The notes under the pieces: generated by a model
Told to the model about the DNA's origin: nothing
What the model saw: the letters and a program-made list of their open reading frames with translations, nothing else
Database searches by the model: none
Source: a virus
IMG/VR virus record: IMGVR_UViG_3300025623_000022
Span: 1-28,000 of that record
DNA length: 28,000 bases
Reading direction: 5' to 3' (one strand)
Shown: positions 5,571-12,845 of the stretch, piece by piece
How the letters are laid out: each line of letters begins with the position of its first letter
How positions within the stretch are numbered: the first letter of the stretch is position 1
Translations under genes and position numbers: made by a program

Positions 5571-5967
5571 GTTTTGGACGCGCATGGCCGAGATTTACGG
5601 ACACAAGTGGGCCAGCCAGTTTGGTGATTGCGCTGACCCTGATGGTGGCCTGACGAGCGCGGCACAGACATGGGCGCAGGGTTTGGCAAGCATTCCTTTG
5701 GAGAGCATCAGCGTGGGCTTTTCGGCACTGGTGAAGAAGGGCAGCGAATGGCCTCCATCGCTACCGGAGTTCCTGGCAACGTGTCAACCGGCCAAACGCC
5801 TCGCCCCATATCACAAGATGGCGATAGCACTGCCGTCACCACCAGTCGACCCGATATTAGTGCGCGATTCCTTGGCCCAACTGCGGAAGATATTAAACAA
5901 CTCCGCTTATGCGCAGGGCGGGAAATCTGGCGCAAGCGAAAAAGTCAAACCCCAACAGGTCGCATAA
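5494..5967 (+). CDS. P-like replication protein, helicase loader
   Basis: 157 residues. The diagnostic segment is GSEWPPSLPEFLATCQP (residues about 84-100), typical of lambda P-like proteins, preceded by WAQGLASIPLESISVGFSAL. These proteins bring host DnaB helicase to the initiator at the origin. The start has the strong site AACAGGAGAG five bases upstream and overlaps the end of the O-like gene in another frame, the usual O-P order. The protein is shorter than lambda P (233 residues) and ends with a low-complexity tail. Confidence 0.84.
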   Translation: MEILQSQQRGEPCLQSKELPPKVIARFWTRMAEIYGHKWASQFGDCADPDGGLTSAAQTWAQGLASIPLESISVGFSALVKKGSEWPPSLPEFLATCQPAKRLAPYHKMAIALPSPPVDPILVRDSLAQLRKILNNSAYAQGGKSGASEKVKPQQVA

Positions 5968-6053
5968 CCTGGGGGGAATGGTTTAGGCAGAAGTTTGGGA
6001 TAACCCTTGAGCAACTTACCCAGGAAACTAAACAGGAGAGAGAGAATGGTTAG
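5748..6053 (+). CDS. Possible overlapping ORF after the P-like gene
   Basis: An open frame of 101 codons overlaps the P-like gene in a different frame up to 5967 and continues alone to 6053. The unshared tail (ITWGEWFRQKFGITLEQLTQ) looks like ordinary protein, and otherwise 5968-6045 would be empty. Its ATG has no strong ribosome site. It could be a genuine overlapped gene, an extension reached by frameshift, or chance. I cannot name a family. Confidence 0.3.
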   Translation: MASIATGVPGNVSTGQTPRPISQDGDSTAVTTSRPDISARFLGPTAEDIKQLRLCAGREIWRKRKSQTPTGRITWGEWFRQKFGITLEQLTQETKQERENG

Positions 6054-6207
6054 ACGCTTTTTTACTTGGGAAGGTCTGATTTTGGCGTATCTGTTGGTGG
6101 TCGTCCTTGCCCTCACTGGTTGCTCGTCTACCTACGTCAGCACCAAGGTTGGCGAAACTGAATATGTCTGGCAAATGTCGCTAGAAAAAAATGAGGTTTT
6201 AGATTGA
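6046..6207 (+). CDS. Small predicted lipoprotein 1
   Basis: 53 residues. A basic start (MVRRFFTWEG) leads into a hydrophobic stretch (LILAYLLVVVLALTGCSS) ending in a clear lipobox, LTGC; the mature part is about 28 residues. The start at 6046 is fixed by AACAGGAGAGAGAG directly upstream. It sits in the early replication region rather than with lysis genes, and its stop overlaps the start of a second lipoprotein. Early phage lipoproteins often block re-infection at the cell envelope; that role is inferred here. Confidence 0.68.
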   Translation: MVRRFFTWEGLILAYLLVVVLALTGCSSTYVSTKVGETEYVWQMSLEKNEVLD

Positions 6208-6407
6208 TGAATGAAGAATCGGATTTGAAGAGATGGGGCGGGATCGCATTAGCGGTGATCGTTTTGATTTTCGCGCTTGGCGCAATCGCCGGTTGTGTAG
6301 AGGTTGGACAGACCACGGGCGGCGTTGAAGTTTGCACCGGCGATACTACTGAATGCGGTGATGCTCACGATGAATCGGACAGCAGCACAAGCACAACGAC
6401 TAATTGA
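6207..6407 (+). CDS. Small predicted lipoprotein 2
   Basis: 66 residues from ATG 6207, which shares a base with the stop of lipoprotein 1. After a charged start (MNEESDLKRWGG) comes a hydrophobic segment (IALAVIVLIFALGAIAGC) with lipobox AIAGC, then a short mature domain with two more cysteines (EVCTGDTTECGD) that could form a disulfide, and a Ser/Thr-rich tail. No family recognised. Translational coupling and the shared lipobox layout suggest a functional pair with lipoprotein 1. Confidence 0.65.
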   Translation: MNEESDLKRWGGIALAVIVLIFALGAIAGCVEVGQTTGGVEVCTGDTTECGDAHDESDSSTSTTTN

Positions 6408-6497
6408 CAAAGATAGCCCCGCTACCTTGCTTTTACATCGTCCTTTCGGTTTAACAGTGGGTCTGGTCGCCCGTGGGTAGTGGGGCTTAATTTTTTG

Positions 6498-6866
6498 GTG
6501 AACTCTCGCACTAAAGGCAGGGCAGGCGAGCAGGAAATCGCACGCACGCTGCGCGATGAGTTGGGGTTGGAAATCACCCGCAACTGGCAGCAACAGGCGG
6601 CGCAGGGTGGGGTGGATATTGTGGGGGTGCCCGGTTGGGCCATCGAGGTCAAACGCGCAAAGCAATGGAGCAATGATTGGTGGACGCAGGCCACAGCGCA
6701 AGCGGTGCGTACAGGTGAAAACCCGGTGCTTCTTTATCGCTTGGATCGGAAACCTTGGCGTGCACGGTGCTGCGCTTGTGCTGTTGGTCTGCACCTTCAC
6801 TTTCAGATGGAAATGGATTTATTGGATTGGGTGAGCGTGGTGCGCGAGCAATTATGCACAGCGTGA
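6498..6866 (+). CDS. PD-(D/E)XK nuclease, Holliday-junction-resolvase-like
   Basis: 122 residues from GTG 6498, chosen because homologues begin with an NSRxKGxxGE pattern; GTG 6480 would add six residues, and neither has a strong ribosome site. Catalytic residues are visible as E in KGRAGEQEIARTL, D in GGVDIVG and E-x-K in AIEVKRAKQW, the PD-(D/E)XK core of small phage nucleases and resolvases. A final DWVSVVREQ helix is typical. It may process branched DNA before packaging. It lies between replication genes and the terminase. Confidence 0.78.
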   Translation: MNSRTKGRAGEQEIARTLRDELGLEITRNWQQQAAQGGVDIVGVPGWAIEVKRAKQWSNDWWTQATAQAVRTGENPVLLYRLDRKPWRARCCACAVGLHLHFQMEMDLLDWVSVVREQLCTA

Positions 6867-7327
6867 GTGTCACCTTATGCCCGAAAGAAATGATGGTTGC
6901 AGGGTTAAATGGGCAGATGCGCCAAGTAGAGAACGTTCGCAAGAAGTACCGACCCCCGACAATGGGGTGCGGTCATTTCAAAGATTGGCAGTTGCACGTT
7001 GAGGGCGCGCTTGCAGAGTGGGCGGTTGCTAAACACTTGGGCGTGTACCCATCTGGTTTTGAGTTTGGCAGTGGCGACCTGGGCCGTTATGAGGTCAGGT
7101 CATCGCCCAACCCTAAAACGCTGATGTATATGAAACCTACTGATAAGGACGATCACATATTCATCCGCGTCACCGGGGTGAATGGTGATTACCAGATACA
7201 CGGTTGGATCACCGGGAAGGATGGCAAGCAGTTCCCAAAAGAGGACAAGTACAACAATGACAGACCGGCAATATGGGTTCCGTATGCAGCACTCAAGCCG
7301 ATGAGTGAACTACCGCGCAATGCCTAA
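6854..7327 (+). CDS. Conserved phage protein, possible nuclease fold
   Basis: 157 residues from the ATG at 6854, which overlaps the nuclease gene by 13 bases. The pattern (VEGALAEWAVAKHLGVY, then DLGRYEVRSS, then a glycine-rich stretch ending VPYAALKPMSEL) resembles a conserved phage family of unknown function. The spacing of E, D and E-V-R recalls a restriction-endonuclease-like fold, but the final lysine of ExK is arginine, so this is only a suggestion. It is encoded directly after a real PD-(D/E)XK nuclease. Confidence 0.65.
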   Translation: MHSVSVTLCPKEMMVAGLNGQMRQVENVRKKYRPPTMGCGHFKDWQLHVEGALAEWAVAKHLGVYPSGFEFGSGDLGRYEVRSSPNPKTLMYMKPTDKDDHIFIRVTGVNGDYQIHGWITGKDGKQFPKEDKYNNDRPAIWVPYAALKPMSELPRNA

Positions 7328-7490
7328 ATTCCGGTTTAGATACGATGTCAACGACCCGCCTTGCGATACCTGTTTGTGGGCATCCAAGTGTGAGCATGAG
7401 TGCGCTGCGTTCCGTGCTTACAGCAAATGGGGGCATAACGTGGAACCACCACGCAAAGCAGATGAAAACAAAAACAGTCGCCGCCGATAG
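7320..7490 (+). CDS. Small cysteine-rich protein, probable zinc binder
   Basis: 56 residues from the ATG at 7320 (MPKFRFRYDVNDP), overlapping the previous stop by 8 bases. Four cysteines are spaced C-x2-C-x5-C-x3-C (PCDTCLWASKCEHECAAF), suitable for one zinc ion or a small cluster. The tail is basic (NKNSRRR) and could touch nucleic acid. Its last 29 bases overlap the remnant ParB-like reading frame. Function not known. Confidence 0.6.
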   Translation: MPKFRFRYDVNDPPCDTCLWASKCEHECAAFRAYSKWGHNVEPPRKADENKNSRRR

Positions 7491-7566
7491 CCTGATCCCC
7501 TATGTCCGCAACCCGCGCAAGAACAGCGCGGCAGTGGATATAGAACAATCCTTAATGACCACATGA
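7462..7566 (+). pseudogene. N-terminal remnant of a ParB/methyltransferase gene
   Basis: The first 26 codons read MKTKTVAADSLIPYVRNPRK and then NSAAVD, the standard opening of phage ParB-like-domain DNA methyltransferases. The homology then stops and eight unrelated codons lead to a TGA. The rest of the ParB domain and the front of the methyltransferase are missing. The TGA overlaps the ATG of the downstream fragment (ATGA), so the two pieces may still be translated together. The deletion is out of frame. Confidence 0.65.
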
Positions 7567-8123
7567 AGGAAGATGAGTGGGCCACGTTTGTCTCCGACGT
7601 TTGTGGGTGTCTCAACGTGGCATCGAAACCCGGTGCAATCGTCTATCTGGTTATGAGCGCACAGGAATGGCCGCAGATAGACAAAGGTCTGAGAGATGCG
7701 GACTTCCATTGGTCGTCCACAATCATCTGGGCGAAAGACAGGTTGGTCTTATCCCGCAAGGATTATCACACTCAGTACGAACCGATTTGGTATGGATGGA
7801 AGAACGGCAGTGCGCGTTTAGTTGTGGTCGCAGACCGGAAGCAATCTGATCTGTGGGAAATCGAAAGACCAAGGGTTTCGGAACTTCACCCGACAACCAA
7901 ACCAATCGAGTTAGTAGAGCGTGCTATCAACAACAGCAGCAAAGGCGGCGACCTCGTGCTTGACCTCTTTGGCGGGAGCGGTAGCACGCTGATCGCTTGC
8001 CAGAAGAACGGACGCAAGGCGCGGTTGATGGAGTTAGACCCGAAATACTGCGACGTTATTGTGAAGCGGTGGGAGCAGTACACAAGCGAACAGGCAACGT
8101 TACGACAGCGGGAGGCCGCTTAA
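7563..8123 (+). CDS. Truncated DNA N-methyltransferase, C-terminal half
   Basis: 186 residues from the ATG at 7563; homologous sequence in the same frame (YRTILNDH) already precedes that ATG. Present are IIWAKDRLVLSRKDYH, HPTTKP (109-114), the SAM-binding motif DLFGGSGST (134-142) and ELDPKYCDVIVKRWEQ. Missing is the catalytic DPPY/NPPY motif, which in this beta-type family lies upstream in the lost part. The fragment could fold partly and bind SAM but should not methylate DNA by itself. Intact relatives protect phage DNA or alter its regulation. The reading frame is otherwise clean, so the deletion is recent or the remnant is kept. Confidence 0.75.
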   Translation: MKEDEWATFVSDVCGCLNVASKPGAIVYLVMSAQEWPQIDKGLRDADFHWSSTIIWAKDRLVLSRKDYHTQYEPIWYGWKNGSARLVVVADRKQSDLWEIERPRVSELHPTTKPIELVERAINNSSKGGDLVLDLFGGSGSTLIACQKNGRKARLMELDPKYCDVIVKRWEQYTSEQATLRQREAA

Positions 8124-8132
8124 TATTGCGCT

Positions 8133-8576
8133 ATGAATGAACCTAAAAAGAAGGTCGGCAGACCGCAGGCCGAGATTGATCTGGAACAGGTCGAGAGGCT
8201 TGCCGCTATCGACTGCACGGAGCCGGAGATTGCCGCTGTGCTTGGTATTGATTATGCAACCTGGAAGCGACACAAGAAACGCAACCCGGACATAGTGGAA
8301 ACCGTAGAGCGCGGCAAAGAGAACGGCAAAGCATCGTTGCGCCGGTTGCAGTGGAAAACAGCAAGTGAGGGCAACCCAACGATGCAGATATGGTTGGGCA
8401 AGCAACGCCTTGGTCAACAGGACAAGAAGCACATCGAGCAACAACAACTGGAGCCACTGGTAATTGTCACGGATCGAACTGACGAGAGCGCAGACGAGGG
8501 TATTCGAAAGCAAGCAGAGGTTTCGGGTGCTGGTAGCGGGGAGGAGGTTCGGAAAGACCTACCTCGCACTCACTGA
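8133..8576 (+). CDS. terS: Terminase small subunit
   Basis: 147 residues. N-terminal KKKVGRPQAEID, a helix-turn-helix (CTEPEIAAVLGIDYATWKRH) and a helical oligomerisation region (GKASLRRLQWKTASEGNPTM, then QIWLGKQRLGQQD) fit small terminases of this gene order. It should recognise phage DNA and feed it to the large subunit. The last 113 bases overlap the large-subunit gene in another frame, so its tail (RTDESADEGIRK) is probably dictated by that overlap. No ribosome site is obvious. Confidence 0.82.
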   Translation: MNEPKKKVGRPQAEIDLEQVERLAAIDCTEPEIAAVLGIDYATWKRHKKRNPDIVETVERGKENGKASLRRLQWKTASEGNPTMQIWLGKQRLGQQDKKHIEQQQLEPLVIVTDRTDESADEGIRKQAEVSGAGSGEEVRKDLPRTH

Positions 8577-9681
8577 ACTGCTCCATGCCTCAATCGCTAA
8601 ACCCGGCTCAATCAATTGGTACGTTGCGCCGACTTACCGGCAGGCCAAGCAGATCGCCTGGAAAAGCCTTAAACAAATGATACCGCCGTCACAGATTGCC
8701 GCGACTAACGAAACGGACTTGAGCGTGGAGTTGCACAATGGAACCACCGCAGCACTTAGGGGTGCTGACAATTACGATGCTCTGCGTGGTGTCGGCCTTG
8801 ACTTTGTGGTTATGGACGAGTTTGCCGATATGCACGCCGGTGCGTGGTTTGAAGTCCTACGACCAATGCTTGCAGACAAACAAGGTCGCGCACTCTGGAT
8901 TGGTACACCGAAGGGGTACAACCACTTCCATGACCTATATCGCTATGCCCAGGACACACCCGAATGGGGCGCGTGGCAGTTCACGACAGCGGACGGAGCG
9001 CGGGTTGCGGATGATGAGATAGCCGCAGCGCAGCGCGACATGGGGGAGCGGGAGTTTCGCCAGGAGTTTATGGCAACGTTTGAAGCCCTGGCAGGCCGGG
9101 TTTACAGCAACTTTGACCGCGACGAGAACGTGCAAGGGGTGATGGACAATGGCGGCACACTGTATATCGGCATGGACTTCAACGTTGACCCGATGACTGC
9201 TGTGATTGCCGTCAAAGCCGCAGACCAATTGCACATCCTTGACGAGATCGAGTTGGGCGATAGCAATACTGAACTGATGGCAGGCGAACTGAAACGCCGC
9301 TTTAAGAGCCGCAGCGTGGTGGTCTACCCCGACCCATCAGGCCGCGCACGCAAGACGAGTGCACCTGTTGGACGCACTGACTTTGCGATATTATCCAACG
9401 CCGGGTTTGATGTGCGCGCACCACGGCACGCCGCCCCGGTTGTGGACCGCATCAACACGGTACAAGCCGCACTAAAAACCGCAGACGGTAAACGTAGACT
9501 TTATCTAGACCCGCGCTGCAAGAAACTAATACGCGCCCTTGATGGGCTTACCTATGTCAACAACCAACCGGATAAGTCCGGGGGGCTTGACCATATCACT
9601 GACGCACTTGGATACCTAATCATGGGCGAATTGCCTTTGCGCAGACACATTGAACCACGACAACCTATACGGTGGAGTTAA
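8464..9681 (+). CDS. terL: Terminase large subunit, ATPase and nuclease
   Basis: 405 residues. The TTG start is the only choice because a TAA directly precedes it; GGAG lies ten bases upstream. ATPase motifs: Walker A AGRRFGKT (25-32), Walker B VVMDE (115-119) and coupling motif WIGTPKG (145-151). Nuclease: D238 (YIGMDFNVDP) and D376/D380 (LDHITDALGYL). It pumps DNA into the prohead and cuts the concatemer. The start lies deep inside the small-subunit gene, which suggests translational coupling. The protein is slightly short but has every motif. Confidence 0.94.
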   Translation: MSRIELTRAQTRVFESKQRFRVLVAGRRFGKTYLALTELLHASIAKPGSINWYVAPTYRQAKQIAWKSLKQMIPPSQIAATNETDLSVELHNGTTAALRGADNYDALRGVGLDFVVMDEFADMHAGAWFEVLRPMLADKQGRALWIGTPKGYNHFHDLYRYAQDTPEWGAWQFTTADGARVADDEIAAAQRDMGEREFRQEFMATFEALAGRVYSNFDRDENVQGVMDNGGTLYIGMDFNVDPMTAVIAVKAADQLHILDEIELGDSNTELMAGELKRRFKSRSVVVYPDPSGRARKTSAPVGRTDFAILSNAGFDVRAPRHAAPVVDRINTVQAALKTADGKRRLYLDPRCKKLIRALDGLTYVNNQPDKSGGLDHITDALGYLIMGELPLRRHIEPRQPIRWS

Positions 9682-11046
9682 ATGGCTAACGAGAATATAA
9701 CTCAGACCGGTGCAACTTATGACGCTTACGCAACACGATGGGAGTTCCTGTTGCGTTCTTACCTGGGCGGCGATGATTGGCGGAACGGTCAATACTTGAC
9801 CAAGTACAAATTGGAAAGCGAACAGGACTTTAAGGAGCGACTGAACCAAACCCCACTGGATAACCAGTGCAAGAACGTGGTTCATATCTACTCATCATTT
9901 ATCTGGCGTGATCGCCCGACCCGCGAGTTTGGTGGGATCAAAAACGACCCGGCGTTGGAACCGTTCTTGAATGATGCCGATCACGATGGCAGATCGTTCA
10001 ACACGGTCATGCGCGAGGCAACTATCTGGTCATCGGTTTATGGTCACTGCTGGTTGTTGCTCGACAAGCCAAGCATTGAGGCCGCAACCCGCGCCGAAGA
10101 ACTGGCCGCAGACATTCGACCCTACCTTACGCTGATCACACCCGAGAACGTCTTTGATTGGCGTTATGAGCGTGTGCCGTCCGGCGCATACCGTTTGAGT
10201 TATCTGAAGGTACGCGAGATGGGTGACAAACGCCGGTTCCGCATCTGGACTCCCGAGAGCATTGAACTATGGGAAGCCGAAAGCGAGAAAGACCCGCTAC
10301 TGGTTGAGCGTATGGATAACCCACTTGGGGCGATCCCTGCCGTGTGCGTATATGCGCAACGCTCATCTATTCGCGGCGTTGGGGTGTCGGACGTTGCTGA
10401 TGTGGCTGACATACAGCGTGCGGTTTACAACGAGTTGTCAGAGATCGAGCAGTTGATCCGCATCGCCAACCATCCCTCGCTTGCCAAGACCGACAGCACG
10501 GAAGCAAGCGCAGGCGCAGGCAGTGTGATCCAGATGCCTGATGACCTTGACCCCGGCCTGACACCGTTCTTATTGCAACCCAACAGCGGCAACCTCGACG
10601 GCATCCGCGCAAGCATCGAGGACAAGATCAAAGCAGTGGATCGGGTCACGCACCTGGGCGCGGTGAGGGCAACGGAGAAGCAAGCCAAAAGCGGCATCGC
10701 CTTGCAAACCGAGTTCCAGATGCTCAACAGCAAACTGAGCGAAAAGGCTGATCTATTGGAACTGGCCGAGGAACAACTGTGGACACTGTGGTGTGCTTGG
10801 CAGGGCAGGGAGTGGGATGGGGTTATTGACTACGCCGACTCGTTTGATCTACGCGATTATCAGTCCGACCTTGAGTTCTTGCAGATGGCAAGGGCAAGCG
10901 GCCTGCAAAGCGGCACGTTCCAACGAGCGATAGATCGTCAGATCGCCGCCCTGGTGGTGGATGATGATGAACTGGCCCAGGCTTACGATGAGATAGCACA
11001 GCAACGCATAGTCGGTCAGTTCACCACGGAGTTGCCGGTTGCCTAG
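9682..11046 (+). CDS. Portal protein
   Basis: 454 residues, in the portal position directly after the large terminase and before a head morphogenesis gene. It has the portal clip and stem signature of a DUF4055-like group: FLLRSYLGGDDWRNG at the start, IYSSFIWRDRPTREFGG, ITPENVFDWRYERVPSG, and the long helical region VADIQRAVYNELSEIEQLI and SEKADLLELAEEQLW. Twelve copies would form the DNA entry ring and joining point for the tail. The start follows the terminase stop with no gap and has GGAG upstream. Confidence 0.86.
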   Translation: MANENITQTGATYDAYATRWEFLLRSYLGGDDWRNGQYLTKYKLESEQDFKERLNQTPLDNQCKNVVHIYSSFIWRDRPTREFGGIKNDPALEPFLNDADHDGRSFNTVMREATIWSSVYGHCWLLLDKPSIEAATRAEELAADIRPYLTLITPENVFDWRYERVPSGAYRLSYLKVREMGDKRRFRIWTPESIELWEAESEKDPLLVERMDNPLGAIPAVCVYAQRSSIRGVGVSDVADVADIQRAVYNELSEIEQLIRIANHPSLAKTDSTEASAGAGSVIQMPDDLDPGLTPFLLQPNSGNLDGIRASIEDKIKAVDRVTHLGAVRATEKQAKSGIALQTEFQMLNSKLSEKADLLELAEEQLWTLWCAWQGREWDGVIDYADSFDLRDYQSDLEFLQMARASGLQSGTFQRAIDRQIAALVVDDDELAQAYDEIAQQRIVGQFTTELPVA

Positions 11047-11977
11047 CCCCGCAGAGATTCGCCGCCTGCAAAGGGCGCATGAGCGGCTAATCGAAAGGCT
11101 TGATGCTGAACATGGGCGCAGGCTTGAGGGGGTGTTGGAAACCCTTGAGCATGAGATAGAGAAACTGGTAACGGCGGGTAAGATTACCCCAGCCCAGGCA
11201 ATCGAAAAGCGGGTAACTATTGAGGCCGCAATCCGTGGAACGTTCCTTACCTGGGCGCACGATAGCGTTTCAGAGTACGACAACGTGGCAGGGGGGGTTG
11301 TTGCCATGATGCAGAAACTTGGCTCGATTGAGGGTTGGGTTGCTGCTGATGCCGCCACCGTCAATCAGTTAAAGCGCATCGCCTTTGCAGGCTACGAGGA
11401 CATTGCCGCAAGGTTTGTGGATACCCTGGCGACCGGTCTTTACCAGAACACGTTGGCAGGGCGACCCGCTACCGATACGGTGCGCGAGATGCGTCAAGCA
11501 ATCAATGGCGTGTTCGCCAAGAGCGACGATGCTGCTGCGATGGAACTGGTGGAGTTTGTCAAACAGTACCAAGATGACCCGAGCCGCGCCAACGAGGTGG
11601 CAGAGGCAGTGGAGCAGTTGCATACCATCCATGCGCGTGACCGGGTGGGCAATAACCTACGCCGCTATGCGTACCAACAGGTTCACGATGCGCTGATGCA
11701 GTTCAATGGCTCGTTCACCCAGGCCAAGGCGCAAGAGGCAGGGCTGACCCATTATGAGTATTACGGTTCTTTAGTGCGTGACTCGCGCCCCTGGTGCGTA
11801 TCCCACGCAGGCAGGGTTATGAGCCAAGATGAAATCAGAAAGGCATGGGCTAACAGCAGTTGGCAAGGTAAATCATCTGGCGATCCTTTTGTGGTTCGCG
11901 GTGGCTATAACTGCCGCCATCACTTTATGCCAGTCGATCCAGACTGGTACGGTGACGCGGCGCAACCCGGTGGCTAA
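11039..11977 (+). CDS. Minor head protein (Mu F / SPP1 gp7-like)
   Basis: 312 residues from TTG 11039, which overlaps the portal stop and has GGAG upstream. The N-terminal half is helical (EIRRLQRAHERLIERLDAEH). The C-terminal 80 residues carry the head-morphogenesis signature: YYGSLVRDSRPWCVSHAGR, then GGYNCRHHFMPVDPDW with conserved Cys and His. It is a minor capsid component that binds portal and scaffold during prohead assembly. A later ATG (11079) is possible but would cut conserved helical sequence. Confidence 0.84.
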   Translation: MPSPAEIRRLQRAHERLIERLDAEHGRRLEGVLETLEHEIEKLVTAGKITPAQAIEKRVTIEAAIRGTFLTWAHDSVSEYDNVAGGVVAMMQKLGSIEGWVAADAATVNQLKRIAFAGYEDIAARFVDTLATGLYQNTLAGRPATDTVREMRQAINGVFAKSDDAAAMELVEFVKQYQDDPSRANEVAEAVEQLHTIHARDRVGNNLRRYAYQQVHDALMQFNGSFTQAKAQEAGLTHYEYYGSLVRDSRPWCVSHAGRVMSQDEIRKAWANSSWQGKSSGDPFVVRGGYNCRHHFMPVDPDWYGDAAQPGG

Positions 11978-11979
11978 AT

Positions 11980-12663
11980 ATGGTAGACGAATCAACAGAC
12001 ACAAACGACACGCAGACCGAACCAAGTACAACCGAAAGCAAAAGCATCGAACCCGCTAAGGTATTTACCCAGGATGAGGTGGATGCAGTTGTCAAGAAGC
12101 GTCTGGAAAAGCGTAATCGAGAAGTTGAGCGCAAGTTTGATGGTGTAGACCCGGAGGAATATCGCGCAATGAAAGCCGCGCAAGATGCCGAAGAAATGGA
12201 ACGGCAAAAGGAGCGTGGCGACTTTGAGAATGTGATGAAACAGACTGTCGAGAAGTGGGAAGTCAAAACTAATGCCCTTCAGGACGAACTGCGCCGGGTT
12301 AAGGTAGATGGCGCGCTGTTATCTGCCGCAAACCGGGGCAAGGCGATCAACGCCGAACAGGTGGCGAACCTGTTGCGATCCAACGTGCGCATGACAGAGG
12401 ATGGGTCGGTTGAGGTTGTCGATAACGGTGGAACCGCCCGGTATGACGATCACGGCACACCACTGACCCCGGATGCCTTGGTAGACGAGTTTTTGTCAGG
12501 AAATCCGCACTTTGTTGCCGCAAACCCCGGTGGCACTGGTTCGCAATCGTCTGTCGGTGGCGGGTTGAGCAAGGAGAAGGATATTATGGAAATGAGCCAT
12601 GAGGAATTCGGGGAATATCGAAAGACGGCGTACAAAAAGCCAGGGTATATCAAGATGGCTTGA
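11980..12663 (+). CDS. Capsid scaffolding protein
   Basis: 227 residues, highly charged and helical. An acidic, Thr-rich N-terminus is followed by VFTQDEVDAVVKKRLEKRNR and a long coiled coil (EEMERQKERGDFENVMKQTV), then a disordered glycine-rich stretch and a short basic C-terminal segment (YRKTAYKKPGYIKM) of the type that grips coat protein. The position just before the major capsid gene is standard. It would template the prohead and leave before packaging. Its stop codon overlaps the -35 element of a promoter for the capsid gene. Confidence 0.87.
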   Translation: MVDESTDTNDTQTEPSTTESKSIEPAKVFTQDEVDAVVKKRLEKRNREVERKFDGVDPEEYRAMKAAQDAEEMERQKERGDFENVMKQTVEKWEVKTNALQDELRRVKVDGALLSAANRGKAINAEQVANLLRSNVRMTEDGSVEVVDNGGTARYDDHGTPLTPDALVDEFLSGNPHFVAANPGGTGSQSSVGGGLSKEKDIMEMSHEEFGEYRKTAYKKPGYIKMA

Positions 12664-12687
12664 CATGGCCCTGAGAGGGCGTACAAT
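12660..12687 (+). promoter_or_regulatory. Strong sigma-70-type promoter for the major capsid gene
   Basis: TTGACA (12660-12665, exact consensus) and TACAAT (12682-12687, one mismatch) are 16 bases apart. The -35 element overlaps the scaffold stop codon. The spacer holds a perfect inverted repeat, GCCCT-GAG-AGGGC (12668-12680), which could be an operator or a 3' hairpin of the scaffold message. RNA should start near 12694, giving a leader of about 150 bases. Confidence 0.7.
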
Positions 12688-12693
12688 CGCCAC

Positions 12694-12799
12694 TACTGGG
12701 TTTTTATACAGTACCCCTAGACCGGGCTAGGTAAACCTCTCGGGGTCGTCAGACCGCGCTGACGTTAATCAACCGGGGTGGTTGGCACCGTGGCCGACC
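12694..12799 (+). ncRNA. Structured leader with three ACCGNG-loop hairpins
   Basis: The capsid leader contains three hairpins with unrelated but complementary stems and the same hexaloop pattern: CCTAG-ACCGGG-CTAGG (12716-12731), CGTCAG-ACCGCG-CTGACG (12747-12764) and GGTTGGC-ACCGTG-GCCGACC (12780-12799, one G-T pair). A rival hairpin, TCAACC with GGTTGG (12769-12785), excludes the third. An additional stem, TACTG with CAGTA, lies at 12694-12713. Different stems presenting one loop suggest repeated binding of a protein or RNA. No T-run is present. I do not recognise a known RNA family. Confidence 0.6.
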
Positions 12800-12845
12800 T
12801 TTGCAAACACGGGTCTTTTAACCGTTATTGCATTGGAGGCCGTTA

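Noticed and set aside
6404-6432. Promoter beginning with TTGACA after lipoprotein 2
   Set aside because: No acceptable -10 element at 16-18 bases; the hexamer alone overlaps a stop codon and is probably chance.
9616-9885. Minus-strand 89-codon frame at the terminase-portal junction
   Set aside because: It spans two certain genes on the other strand and lacks a ribosome site.
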